Assembly (NCBI RefSeq): GCF_000746525.1 | Contig: NZ_CP009048.1 | Span: 1,090,501 to 1,154,500, forward strand | Direction: 5' to 3' | Origin: Pseudomonas alkylphenolica | Lineage (GTDB): Bacteria > Pseudomonadota > Gammaproteobacteria > Pseudomonadales > Pseudomonadaceae | Length of the DNA: 64,000 nt | The notes under the pieces: model-generated | Databases searched by the model: none | What the model was told of the DNA's origin: nothing | What the model saw: the letters and a program-made list of their open reading frames with translations, nothing else | Program-made: the position numbers and the translations under genes | Shown: in pieces, positions 39,057 to 46,008 of the stretch | Numbering within the stretch: the first letter of the stretch is position 1 | Layout: each line of letters begins with the position of its first letter

Positions 39057-39078
39057 TGCCACCGAGAGCACCATATAG
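38599..39078 (+). pseudogene. Truncated second copy of the DUF6708-like gene
   Basis: The first 152 or so residues closely match the 311-residue protein upstream (same start MSTPPAGTTKKRLFSRNDY and same VPWESVTAAATQHSSVSQAG). The homology then ends at about 39055 and the frame closes after NATESTI. The final codons are antisense of the AraC fragment. Half of the protein, including the third membrane segment, is missing. The remaining N-terminal part still has both early membrane spans and could be made. Confidence 0.85.
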
Positions 39079-39314
39079 TGCAGCGGGTCATACACGTAGC
39101 GTTCATCGCCCAGGCAGATTTCCTTGCTGCCGTGGGCAAGGATGCACAACGCCGGCTGCGCCAGCGCCGGCATGGAGCGCACACTTTCTTCGTATTGCAC
39201 CAGGTACAGGTCGTCGATGGCCGATTCGACGCTGATGCTGCGCGGGGCGTGACGGCGCACCAGATCAGCCAGCTCCTGGCGCTGTTGTTCCAGGGCGGGG
39301 TCGAGGGTAGTCAT
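39056..39314 (-). pseudogene. AraC-family regulator fragment, N-terminal arm only
   Basis: About 86 residues from MTTLDPALEQ to YMVLSVALP match the AraC-type N-terminal cupin domain (YVYDPLHYMVLSVALP is typical of this group, as in DNA-binding proteins next to small oxidoreductases). The expected remaining 200 residues, including both helix-turn-helix motifs, are absent. The frame instead runs antisense into the truncated membrane-protein gene. The gene is broken at the same point as its neighbour, so one event made both truncations. Confidence 0.85.
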
Positions 39315-39389
39315 TGCAGCACTTCCAGAGAGGGACCTGAGCAGCATAGGTTTGTGCAAGCAGCGACGCTAGCCGGATGCTGTCGTCTG

Positions 39390-39424
39390 CTTGCCTGATC
39401 CTGCCGCGCGCAGGATCAGGCAAG
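39390..39424. promoter_or_regulatory. Perfect 15-bp inverted repeat in a divergent intergenic region
   Basis: cttgcctgatcctgc and its exact complement gcaggatcaggcaag are separated by cgcgc. It lies between the AraC fragment and the monooxygenase gene. No T-run follows on either strand, so it is an operator candidate or a strong hairpin. Confidence 0.45.
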
Positions 39425-39516
39425 CGTGTGACAGGAATGGCCTAACGGCGCGCGCGAGACGTCGCCTAACCTGTGCAACCTGGCAATAACAACTGGCTGC
39501 TCTAGGAGAGATGCTC

Positions 39517-39825
39517 ATGACCTCGCCACACTCGGTCACCCACCTTGCTTTTATCCGGGCCAGCAGCGGTCGCACAGTGGAACTGGGCGAGCGCTTGCGC
39601 CAATTGCTCGAACCATCGCGGCAGACGCCGGGTTGCCTGCACTTCAACCTGCAACAGTCCCAGGCCGATGCCGATCTGTGGCTGTTGAGTGGTTTCTGGC
39701 GTGATCAGCAGGCGATGAGCGGTTACTTTGCCTCACCCACCCTGGACCTGTTCGGCGAACTGGTTCAGGCCCAGGTGGTCGCCAGCCTGGACCTGCATAC
39801 CTTCGGCGAGCCGTCTGCGGGTTAG
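39517..39825 (+). CDS. Antibiotic biosynthesis monooxygenase (ABM/YgiN-like) domain protein
   Basis: 102 residues, a single ferredoxin-like ABM domain: LAFIRASSGRTVELGERLRQLLEPSRQTPGCLHFNLQQS...WLLSGFWRDQQAMSGYFASP. Members are small quinol or heme monooxygenases, and many have no known substrate. ATG 39517 has aggag 8 nt upstream, better than ATG 39511, which sits too close. It was probably regulated by the AraC protein whose fragment lies next to it, so it may now be unregulated. Confidence 0.8.
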   Translation: MTSPHSVTHLAFIRASSGRTVELGERLRQLLEPSRQTPGCLHFNLQQSQADADLWLLSGFWRDQQAMSGYFASPTLDLFGELVQAQVVASLDLHTFGEPSAG

Positions 39826-39863
39826 AATGGCGCTTTCAGGCAATCGATGTGGATTTGAGGCAC

Positions 39864-40094
39864 ATGGCACGTAAAGAGTTTTCCCGGTTCGAAGCAGTAT
39901 CGGCCGCTGTGCGCGGCGAAGAAGGCTACTGCGCGGCGATCGCCGTCAAAGGCCTGGGCGCGGGCGGCGCGCCGCGGTTTCACAAAGTGCTCGACGGGCA
40001 GACGTTCAAGACCGCCATGGCGGCTGACGAGGCGGCGTGCGCCGAGCTTGAACGCCTGCAGGACGTCAACGACGACGCCGAGCTGGTCTGGTAA
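39864..40094 (+). CDS. Small conserved hypothetical protein
   Basis: 76 residues (MARKEFSRFEAVSAAVRG...), soluble and alanine-rich with an acidic C-terminus (NDDAELVW). ATG 39864 follows tgagg closely and is preferred to an ATG 15 nt upstream. Codon use is like that of neighbouring genes, which supports translation. No domain was recognised. It ends 2 nt before the convergent flavin reductase gene. Confidence 0.65.
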   Translation: MARKEFSRFEAVSAAVRGEEGYCAAIAVKGLGAGGAPRFHKVLDGQTFKTAMAADEAACAELERLQDVNDDAELVW

Positions 40095-40095
40095 C

Positions 40096-40707
40096 TCAGC
40101 CGTTGACCTGCGGGCGGGCCATCTTGAACAGATTGCCCAACTCGAAATAATCCGCAGGTCCACCTCCGCGCAGGATCGGCTGCGCGGCAGCGGTGTCGTA
40201 GATGCCATCCTTGAGCAGATGCTCGGCAATATGCACCGCCACCACTTCCCCGAGGATCAACCAGCTCGGTACCAGTTCCTGATCGGCGCGCTGCAGCTGG
40301 ATGATCTGGGTCACCTTGCATTCGAATGACACCGGGCTTTCCTGCACCCGCGGCACGGCGATGACGTTGGACGCCACCGGGGTCAAGCCGCTCAGGGCAA
40401 ACTCATCGACTTCTGGCGAGACCGCTGCGCAGCTCTGGTTCATCGCCTCGGCCAGTGGCCGGGTCGCCAGGTTCCAGGCGAACTCGCCGGTTTTCTCGAT
40501 GTTGTTCAGGCTGTCTTTGCGCCCGACGCTGGAGAAACCGATGATCGGCGGAATGTAGTTGAAGGCATTGAAGAAGCTGTAAGGCGCAAGGTTCAAGCGG
40601 CCCTCGGTGTCCTGGGATGAAATCCAGCCGATGGGGCGCGGGCCGACGATGGCGTTGAAGGGGTCGTGAGGCAGGCCGTGGCCTTTTGCGGGTTCGTAGT
40701 AGTACAT
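40096..40707 (-). CDS. Flavin reductase family protein (flavoredoxin-like)
   Basis: 203 residues with the FMN-binding split-barrel fold: FNAIVGPRPIGWISSQD and NLAPYSFFNAFNYIPPIIGFSS are the typical FMN-phosphate and ring-contact segments. It belongs to the flavoredoxin/DIM6 group that binds FMN and often supplies reduced flavin to a partner monooxygenase. No partner is adjacent on the same strand. The ABM protein nearby is a possible but unsupported functional neighbour. Confidence 0.82.
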   Translation of the reverse strand: MYYYEPAKGHGLPHDPFNAIVGPRPIGWISSQDTEGRLNLAPYSFFNAFNYIPPIIGFSSVGRKDSLNNIEKTGEFAWNLATRPLAEAMNQSCAAVSPEVDEFALSGLTPVASNVIAVPRVQESPVSFECKVTQIIQLQRADQELVPSWLILGEVVAVHIAEHLLKDGIYDTAAAQPILRGGGPADYFELGNLFKMARPQVNG

Positions 40708-40780
40708 CTGCGCTGGCCTTGCGGCCTTCCCTGTGAGTAAGCGCCTAGTGTGCCAAGGCTTTGCCCGGCTGAAAACGATT

Positions 40781-40801
40781 AAGCCCGGCCGAAGCCGGGC
40801 T
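40781..40801 (-). terminator. Hairpin terminator after the EDGFDRT repeat gene
   Basis: On the minus strand agcccggc-ttcg-gccgggct forms a stable tetraloop hairpin followed by taatcgtttt. It lies 20 nt past the stop of the gene at 40821. Confidence 0.75.
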
Positions 40802-40820
40802 GACTGCAGCGCATCAGGGA

Positions 40821-41069
40821 TTAGCTGATGCGGTGGGCCTGGGTGCGATCGAAGCCGTCTTCGGCAAATTTGGCGCCGCCGGTGCGATCGAAACCGTCTT
40901 CAGCGAATTTGGCGCCGCCGGTGCGATCAAAACCATCTTCTGCATAAGTCGCCGACTGGCTTTGTACGGCACCGAAGTTGTGGCTGTTGGTACGGTCGAA
41001 GCCGTCTTCGGCGAAAGCGTTGGCAGCCAGTACCGAGAAGGCCAGGGTCAGGATCAGTTTGCTTTTCAT
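40821..41069 (-). CDS. Small exported protein with four EDGFDRT repeats
   Basis: 82 residues. A clear Sec signal peptide (MKSKLILTLAFSVLAANAFA) has a likely cut before E21. The mature part of 62 residues contains EDGFDRT at 21-27, 44-50, 57-63 and 70-76. The last three repeats are 13 residues apart with linkers of the form GGAKFA. It has no cysteine and is rich in D, G and R. A good terminator follows, and the upstream 130 bp are AT-rich like a strong promoter. The function is unknown; repeats in a secreted peptide could bind metal or a surface, or yield several identical peptides. Confidence 0.75.
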   Translation of the reverse strand: MKSKLILTLAFSVLAANAFAEDGFDRTNSHNFGAVQSQSATYAEDGFDRTGGAKFAEDGFDRTGGAKFAEDGFDRTQAHRIS

Positions 41070-41205
41070 GGTCGTTGCTCCGGGGTGGTGAGAGGTTGTT
41101 TGTTTCTATGGGTTTGATATTACGCTTATTAAATTGATTAAATAGTGCAAAAAGTGGCATATAGAAATCGAATAATTAGATGTATTTGGCGGCGGTCAGG
41201 GCCTC

Positions 41206-41271
41206 ATCGCGGGGCAAGCCCGCTCCCACTGTGGTCACAGAGATCCTGTGGGAGCGGGCTTGCCCCGCGAT
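41206..41271. repeat. REP pair (convergent, type A)
   Basis: Inverted REPs lie between the AT-rich promoter region of the repeat-protein gene and the terminator of the permease gene. Confidence 0.9.
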
Positions 41272-41314
41272 GATGAAAAGATGAGGGTGGGGGATTAATG
41301 CGGCGTTAAACATG

Positions 41315-41351
41315 AAAAAAGGGGGCGTCCATTGCTGGACGCCCCCTTTTT
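41315..41351 (-). terminator. Bidirectional terminator after the permease gene
   Basis: gggggcgtcc-attgct-ggacgccccc forms a 10-bp stem flanked by six A on the left and five T on the right. It can therefore work on both strands. It lies 19 nt past the stop at 41371. Confidence 0.92.
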
Positions 41352-41370
41352 GTTGACCTCAGGCCATGCC

Positions 41371-42690
41371 TCAGTCAGTGGTGATCCGCGAATGCTTGCG
41401 GGTGTCTTTCATGAACACATACACCAGCAACGAGCAGGCGATACAGGCGGTCACGTACCAGTAGAAGCCGGTTTCCATGCCGATGCTCTTGAACCACAGC
41501 GCCACGTATTCAGCGGTGCCGCCGAAGATCGACACGGTCAGTGCGTAAGGCAGGCCGACGCCCAGGGCACGGATTTCAGTCGGGAACAGTTCGGCTTTGA
41601 CCACGGCGTTGATCGAGGTGTAGCCGCTGACGATGATCAGCGCCGCCATGATCAGGAAGAACGCGCCCCACCAGGTCTGGATGGTGTGCAGGGTGGTCAG
41701 GATCGGCACGGTGCACAGGGTGCCGAGGACACCGAAGGCGATCAGGATCGGACGGCGGCCAATCTTGTCGGACAGGCTGCCGATGATCGGTTGCAGGCAC
41801 ATGAACAGGAACAGGGTCGCCGCCGAGATGGTGGTCGAATCGGTGATGCTCATGCCCACCGTGTTCACCAGGTACTTCTGCATGTAGGTGGTGTAGGTGT
41901 AGAAGGCCAGGGTGCCGCCCATGGTCAGGCCGACCACGGTCGCCAGTTCCTTGGGATGGCGCATCAGGGTGCGCATCAGGCTTTCCTTGGACTTTTCCTT
42001 CTTGGTGAAGGAGGCGGTTTCTTCCATGCCACGACGCAGGTACAGGGCCACGACCGCGCACAGGGCGCCGATCACGAACGGTACGCGCCAGCCCCAGGCA
42101 TACAGCTGCTCGGTGGTCAGGGTCTGTTGCAGGACGATCAGCACCGCCAGGGCGATGAGCTGGCCGGAGATCAGGGTCACGTACTGGAAGCTGGAGAAGA
42201 AACCACGACGCTCTTTGGTCGCCATCTCGCTCAGGTAGGTGGCCGAGGTGCCGTATTCGCCACCCACCGACAGGCCTTGCATCAGGCGGGCGACCACCAG
42301 CAGGACCGGGGCGGCAACGCCGATGGTTTCATAACCCGGGGTCAGGGCGATGACCAGCGAGCCTGCGCACATCAGCAGTACCGAGGCCATCAATGCGGCT
42401 TTGCGGCCCTTGCGGTCGGCATAGATACCCATCAGCCAGCCACCGATCGGGCGCATCAGGAAGCCCACGGCGAAGATCGCGGCAGTGTTGAGCAGTTGGG
42501 CGGTGGTGTCGCCGGCCGGGAAGAAGGCTTTGGCGAAGTACAGGGAAAACGCGGCGTAAACGTACCAGTCGTACCATTCGACCATGTTGCCGATCGAACC
42601 GCTGAAAATCGACTTGAGTCGGCTTCGGGTGGTTTTTTCCGCGGCTGGCGCAATGGCCGCCCCGGCGGGCAGGGTGCTGGAGTTATCCAT
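41371..42690 (-). CDS. kgtP: MFS dicarboxylate permease, alpha-ketoglutarate permease-like
   Basis: A 439-residue, 12-span metabolite:H+ symporter. It has SIGNMVEWYDWYVYAAF, RPIGGWLMGIYADRKGRK and [17 protein letters not shown]. It is a paralogue of PcaT at 5274. I chose ATG 42690 (MDNSSTLPAG), which has gaagg 8 nt upstream, over ATG 42705. A sigma-54-type promoter precedes it, and an NtrC-type regulator with its sensor kinase lies next upstream. That is the set expected for 2-oxoglutarate uptake of the MifSR type. Substrate is inferred. Confidence 0.82.
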   Translation of the reverse strand: MDNSSTLPAGAAIAPAAEKTTRSRLKSIFSGSIGNMVEWYDWYVYAAFSLYFAKAFFPAGDTTAQLLNTAAIFAVGFLMRPIGGWLMGIYADRKGRKAALMASVLLMCAGSLVIALTPGYETIGVAAPVLLVVARLMQGLSVGGEYGTSATYLSEMATKERRGFFSSFQYVTLISGQLIALAVLIVLQQTLTTEQLYAWGWRVPFVIGALCAVVALYLRRGMEETASFTKKEKSKESLMRTLMRHPKELATVVGLTMGGTLAFYTYTTYMQKYLVNTVGMSITDSTTISAATLFLFMCLQPIIGSLSDKIGRRPILIAFGVLGTLCTVPILTTLHTIQTWWGAFFLIMAALIIVSGYTSINAVVKAELFPTEIRALGVGLPYALTVSIFGGTAEYVALWFKSIGMETGFYWYVTACIACSLLVYVFMKDTRKHSRITTD

Positions 42691-42749
42691 CGAAGGGACC
42701 TTCATAGTTGTTTTTGTGGAGCGCGTCGAAACGCAACCTGACAGGGCTA

Positions 42750-42767
42750 TAGCAGGAGCTGTGCCAG
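42750..42767 (-). promoter_or_regulatory. Sigma-54 (-24/-12) promoter of the permease gene
   Basis: On the minus strand tggcacagctcctgcta has GG and GC exactly 10 nt apart, and tggcac matches the -24 consensus. It lies about 60 bp before the start codon. Direct repeats ccgcttat at 42818-42825 and 42851-42858 (plus-strand coordinates) lie upstream of the promoter as possible activator sites. Confidence 0.65.
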
Positions 42768-42854
42768 GTGCGAAAGGCCCGGATTAGAAGGGTTTTGGTA
42801 AGCTGGTGAGCGGAAACCCGCTTATCTTCCGATGGTTGATCGGCAAGATTCCGC

Positions 42855-44198
42855 TTATTGCGGGCGATCCGCGTCGAGGAAGTCTTCGCGCAGCAGGCCA
42901 TGGCGCTGCATCTTTTCGTTGAGCGTGCGCCGGGGCAGTTGCAGTTCTTCCATGACCGCTTTGATCTCACCCTTGTGGCGGCTCAGGGCGGCCCGCAGGC
43001 ACTGCGCTTCGAAGGCTTCCTGCTGGGCGGCCAGCGACTGTCCGGGCTCGACCTGGGCAATGCTTGGCTCTCCCAGGCCGAGGGCGTGACGCTCGGCGGC
43101 GTTGGCCAGTTCGCGGACGTTGCCAGGCCAGTCGTGGCTGAGCAGACGTCCCAGGTGCGCGCCGCTGAGCCGTGGCGCGCTGCGGCCGACGCGTTCGGCC
43201 GCCAGGCGGGCAAAGTGCTCGAACAGCAAGGGGATGTCTTCACGCCGCTCGCGCAACGGCGCCAGGCGCAGTTCGGCGACGTTCAGGCGGTATGCCAGGT
43301 CTTCGCGAAAACGTCCGGCGCGGGCTTCTTCGAGCAGGTCAGGTTTGGTCGCGGCGATGATGCGCAAATCGACGCTGATGCTCTGGTTGGCGCCAAGACG
43401 TTCAAGTTTCTGTTCCTGCAGCACGCGCAGCAGTTTGGCTTGCTGGGCCAGCGGCATGCTCTCGATTTCATCGAGGAACACCGTGCCGCCATTGGCGTAC
43501 TCCAGCTTGCCGATGCGCTTGCCCTGGGCACCGGTGAAGGCGCCGCTTTCATGGCCGAACAACTCGGCTTCGAACAGGGTTTCGGGAATCGCCGCGCAGT
43601 TCAGCGCAACGAAGGGTTTGTCGGCGCGCGGGCCGAAGTCGTGCAGGCAGCGCGCGACCTGTTCCTTACCACTGCCGGTCTCGCCGCGGATCAGCACGTT
43701 GACCGGCAGGCTGGCGAGGTCCAGCACCTGTCTGCGCAACTGCTGCATGCCCTGCGACATACCCAGCAGGTTCAGTTCCAGGCGTGCCTTGAGGTCGGCC
43801 TGTTCATGCAGGCGGTGGTTTTCCAGCACCAGCTGGCGTTTTTCCAGGGCACGGCGCAGGCTGCCCAGCAGGCTTTCCGGGCTGAAGGGTTTTTCCAGAA
43901 AGTCATAAGCGCCGTTACGCATGGCTTCGACCGCCATGGGGACATCGCCATGACCGGTCAGGAGAATCACCGGCAGGTCGGCATCGCGGGCCTGGAGCTG
44001 TTCAAGTAACTGCAGGCCATCCATGCCGGGCATCCGCACATCACTGAGGATGACCCCGGGAAAGTGCGCGGGCAGTTGGTTCAGGCAGTCTTCGGCGCGG
44101 CTGAACAGCTGCACGCTGAAGCCGGACAGGCTCAGCCATTGCTCGACCGCAGTGCGGATGCTGGCTTCATCGTCGACGACCATTACCGAATTGAACAT
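42855..44198 (-). CDS. Sigma-54-dependent response regulator (DctD/MifR-like)
   Basis: 447 residues. The receiver domain (about 4-118) has acceptor D53 in VILSDVRMPGMDG. The AAA+ domain (about 145-365) has Walker A GETGSGKEQVA and GAFTGA, the loop that contacts sigma-54. A Fis-type helix-turn-helix closes the protein (LSRHKGEIKAVMEELQLPRRTLNEKM). The start ATG 44198 overlaps the sensor stop by one base. It likely activates the adjacent permease from its sigma-54 promoter. DctD (C4-dicarboxylates) and MifR (2-oxoglutarate) are both close in type. Confidence 0.88.
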   Translation of the reverse strand: MFNSVMVVDDEASIRTAVEQWLSLSGFSVQLFSRAEDCLNQLPAHFPGVILSDVRMPGMDGLQLLEQLQARDADLPVILLTGHGDVPMAVEAMRNGAYDFLEKPFSPESLLGSLRRALEKRQLVLENHRLHEQADLKARLELNLLGMSQGMQQLRRQVLDLASLPVNVLIRGETGSGKEQVARCLHDFGPRADKPFVALNCAAIPETLFEAELFGHESGAFTGAQGKRIGKLEYANGGTVFLDEIESMPLAQQAKLLRVLQEQKLERLGANQSISVDLRIIAATKPDLLEEARAGRFREDLAYRLNVAELRLAPLRERREDIPLLFEHFARLAAERVGRSAPRLSGAHLGRLLSHDWPGNVRELANAAERHALGLGEPSIAQVEPGQSLAAQQEAFEAQCLRAALSRHKGEIKAVMEELQLPRRTLNEKMQRHGLLREDFLDADRPQ

Positions 44199-45949
44199 CA
44201 AGGCTCCAGATCACAGGGCAGGGTAAGGCTGAAACGCGCGCCGCCAGGTTGATTGTCGACGGTAAGGCGCCCGCCGGCTTCATGAATGATGCCATAGGAA
44301 ATTGCCAGGCCAAGGCCCAGGCCTTCACCCACAGGCTTAGTGGTGAAGAACGGGTCGAAGACATTGGCCAGGTGTTCGGCGGCGATACCACCGCCGCTGT
44401 CGAGGACGCTCAAGCGCCACTGCTCGGCCTCGATTTCGATACGGATTTCCAGACGTTTGTAGCTTTTCCCGGCCATGGCGTCGAGGGCGTTGCGCAACAG
44501 GTTGATCAGCACCTGCTCGAGGCGGATCGCATCGCCACGCACCCAGGCCGGCCGGGCCAGGTACAGGGAGACTTTCACCTGTTCGGCGCGAATCCGCGTA
44601 TCGAGCAGCTGCAAGGCCTGATCGACCACGGTGGCCAGGTCCAGACGCTCGCGCAGGCCGCTGGGGCTGTTGCGGGCGAAGGTTTTCAGGTGGCCGGTGA
44701 GCGCTGCCATGCGCGTCAGCATCTGTTCCAGCGGTTCCAGCGCCTGGCGGGCTTCATCGTAACGCTGGTTGTCGAGCAACAGGCGCAAGGTTGCCAGTTG
44801 CATGCGCTGGGTGGTCAGCGGTTGATTGATTTCATGGGCCAGGGCCGCCGACATCTGCCCCAGGGCCGCCAGCTTGGCCGATTGCACCAGGCCCTCCTGG
44901 GCGGTGCGCAGGTCGCGGGTGCGCTCTTCGACCAGGCGCTTGAGCTCTTCCCGGCTGCGCTGGCGCAAACGTGCCAGGCGCAGGCGCTGGCTGATGAACA
45001 GCAAGGCAAAGACCAGGCTCAGCCATACCGCTGCAGCGGAGAGGGCGGCATTGCGCCCGTCGTCACTGACTTGCGGTTTGCGCAGCAAGTGCAGGGTCCA
45101 GCCCTCGGCTTCCAGCGGCAGGCTTTCCCACAGGTATTCAGTGCTGCCTTCCGGGCCCTGCACGCGCATCAGGTGACTGTCGTCATCGAAACGGCTGAGT
45201 ACCTGGTGCTGCAGTGGCACCAGCTGTTGCTTGTCGTACTGGCGGGTGGCGGCCAGCTCGGCATGGTCGGCGCTGCTCAAGGGCTTGAGTTGGCGGTAGC
45301 GCCAACCGTCCTGGTTGGCGATGAAGATGATCCCACGGGCATCGCTGACCAGCAGGATGTCGTTGCCCTGGCGCCATTCACGTTCAAGCTCGGGGAACTC
45401 CAGCTTGACCACCATGGCCCCGAGGAAGCGGCCATGTTCGTCCTGCACGGCGCTGGAGAGGAAGTAGCCGGGCACGCCGCTGGTCACGCCGACCGCATAG
45501 AAGCGCCCGCTGCCCTGGCTGCGGGTCTGTTTGAAGTAGGGGCGAAAGCCGTAGTTGGAACCGACATAGGTGCTGGGCAGGCGCCAGTTGCTGGCGGCCA
45601 CGGCCAGGCCGGTGCGGTCTAGCAGTTCCAGGGTCGAGGAGTTGGCCGCGCCATTGATGCGTTCGAGTTTACGGTTCAGGGCGTCCTGGACCTGCTCGGT
45701 GACCGGGCCACTGAGCGCGCTGATCAGCTCCGGGTCCAGGGCCAGGACGGCGGGCAGGGCGCGGTAGCGTTCGATCAGGGTGTGCAGCGAGTTGGCGTAC
45801 AAGCCCAGTTGCTGGCTGGCCCGGCCGGCATCCTCGACCATCGACTGGCGTTTGGCGTGGTGCATCGCCCAGCCAGCGGTGAACAGCGTGCCGGCCAGGA
45901 TGAAGAAAATGATCAGCCCCAGTCGCAGGGCACGAAACGAGTAAGGCAT
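44198..45949 (-). CDS. Two-component sensor histidine kinase (DctB/MifS-like)
   Basis: 583 residues. TM1 (9-29), a periplasmic dCache-type sensor region (about 30-300) with [25 protein letters not shown], and TM2 (303-321) are followed by a coiled linker. The HisKA domain has H372 in [13 protein letters not shown]. The HATPase domain has the N, G1 and G2 boxes ([27 protein letters not shown]). The dicarboxylate-sensor architecture and coupled regulator suggest it senses the substrate of the permease. Confidence 0.88.
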   Translation of the reverse strand: MPYSFRALRLGLIIFFILAGTLFTAGWAMHHAKRQSMVEDAGRASQQLGLYANSLHTLIERYRALPAVLALDPELISALSGPVTEQVQDALNRKLERINGAANSSTLELLDRTGLAVAASNWRLPSTYVGSNYGFRPYFKQTRSQGSGRFYAVGVTSGVPGYFLSSAVQDEHGRFLGAMVVKLEFPELEREWRQGNDILLVSDARGIIFIANQDGWRYRQLKPLSSADHAELAATRQYDKQQLVPLQHQVLSRFDDDSHLMRVQGPEGSTEYLWESLPLEAEGWTLHLLRKPQVSDDGRNAALSAAAVWLSLVFALLFISQRLRLARLRQRSREELKRLVEERTRDLRTAQEGLVQSAKLAALGQMSAALAHEINQPLTTQRMQLATLRLLLDNQRYDEARQALEPLEQMLTRMAALTGHLKTFARNSPSGLRERLDLATVVDQALQLLDTRIRAEQVKVSLYLARPAWVRGDAIRLEQVLINLLRNALDAMAGKSYKRLEIRIEIEAEQWRLSVLDSGGGIAAEHLANVFDPFFTTKPVGEGLGLGLAISYGIIHEAGGRLTVDNQPGGARFSLTLPCDLEP

Positions 45950-45968
45950 GGTGCAGATCCCGGCAGAG

Positions 45969-45990
45969 GGGAAGGCCTCCTGGCCTTCCC
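45969..45990 (-). terminator. GC-rich hairpin between bglX and the sensor kinase gene
   Basis: gggaaggcc-tcct-ggccttccc is a perfect 9-bp stem just past the bglX stop. No T-run follows, so termination strength is uncertain. Confidence 0.5.
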
Positions 45991-46008
45991 TTGGCGCTTG
46001 GCAACGGA

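Noticed and set aside
38844..39359. 171-residue frame on the minus strand across the AraC/membrane-gene junction
   Set aside because: Only the first 86 or so residues are AraC-like. The rest is antisense of the truncated membrane gene, so it is a chimera of the break, not a real full-length protein.
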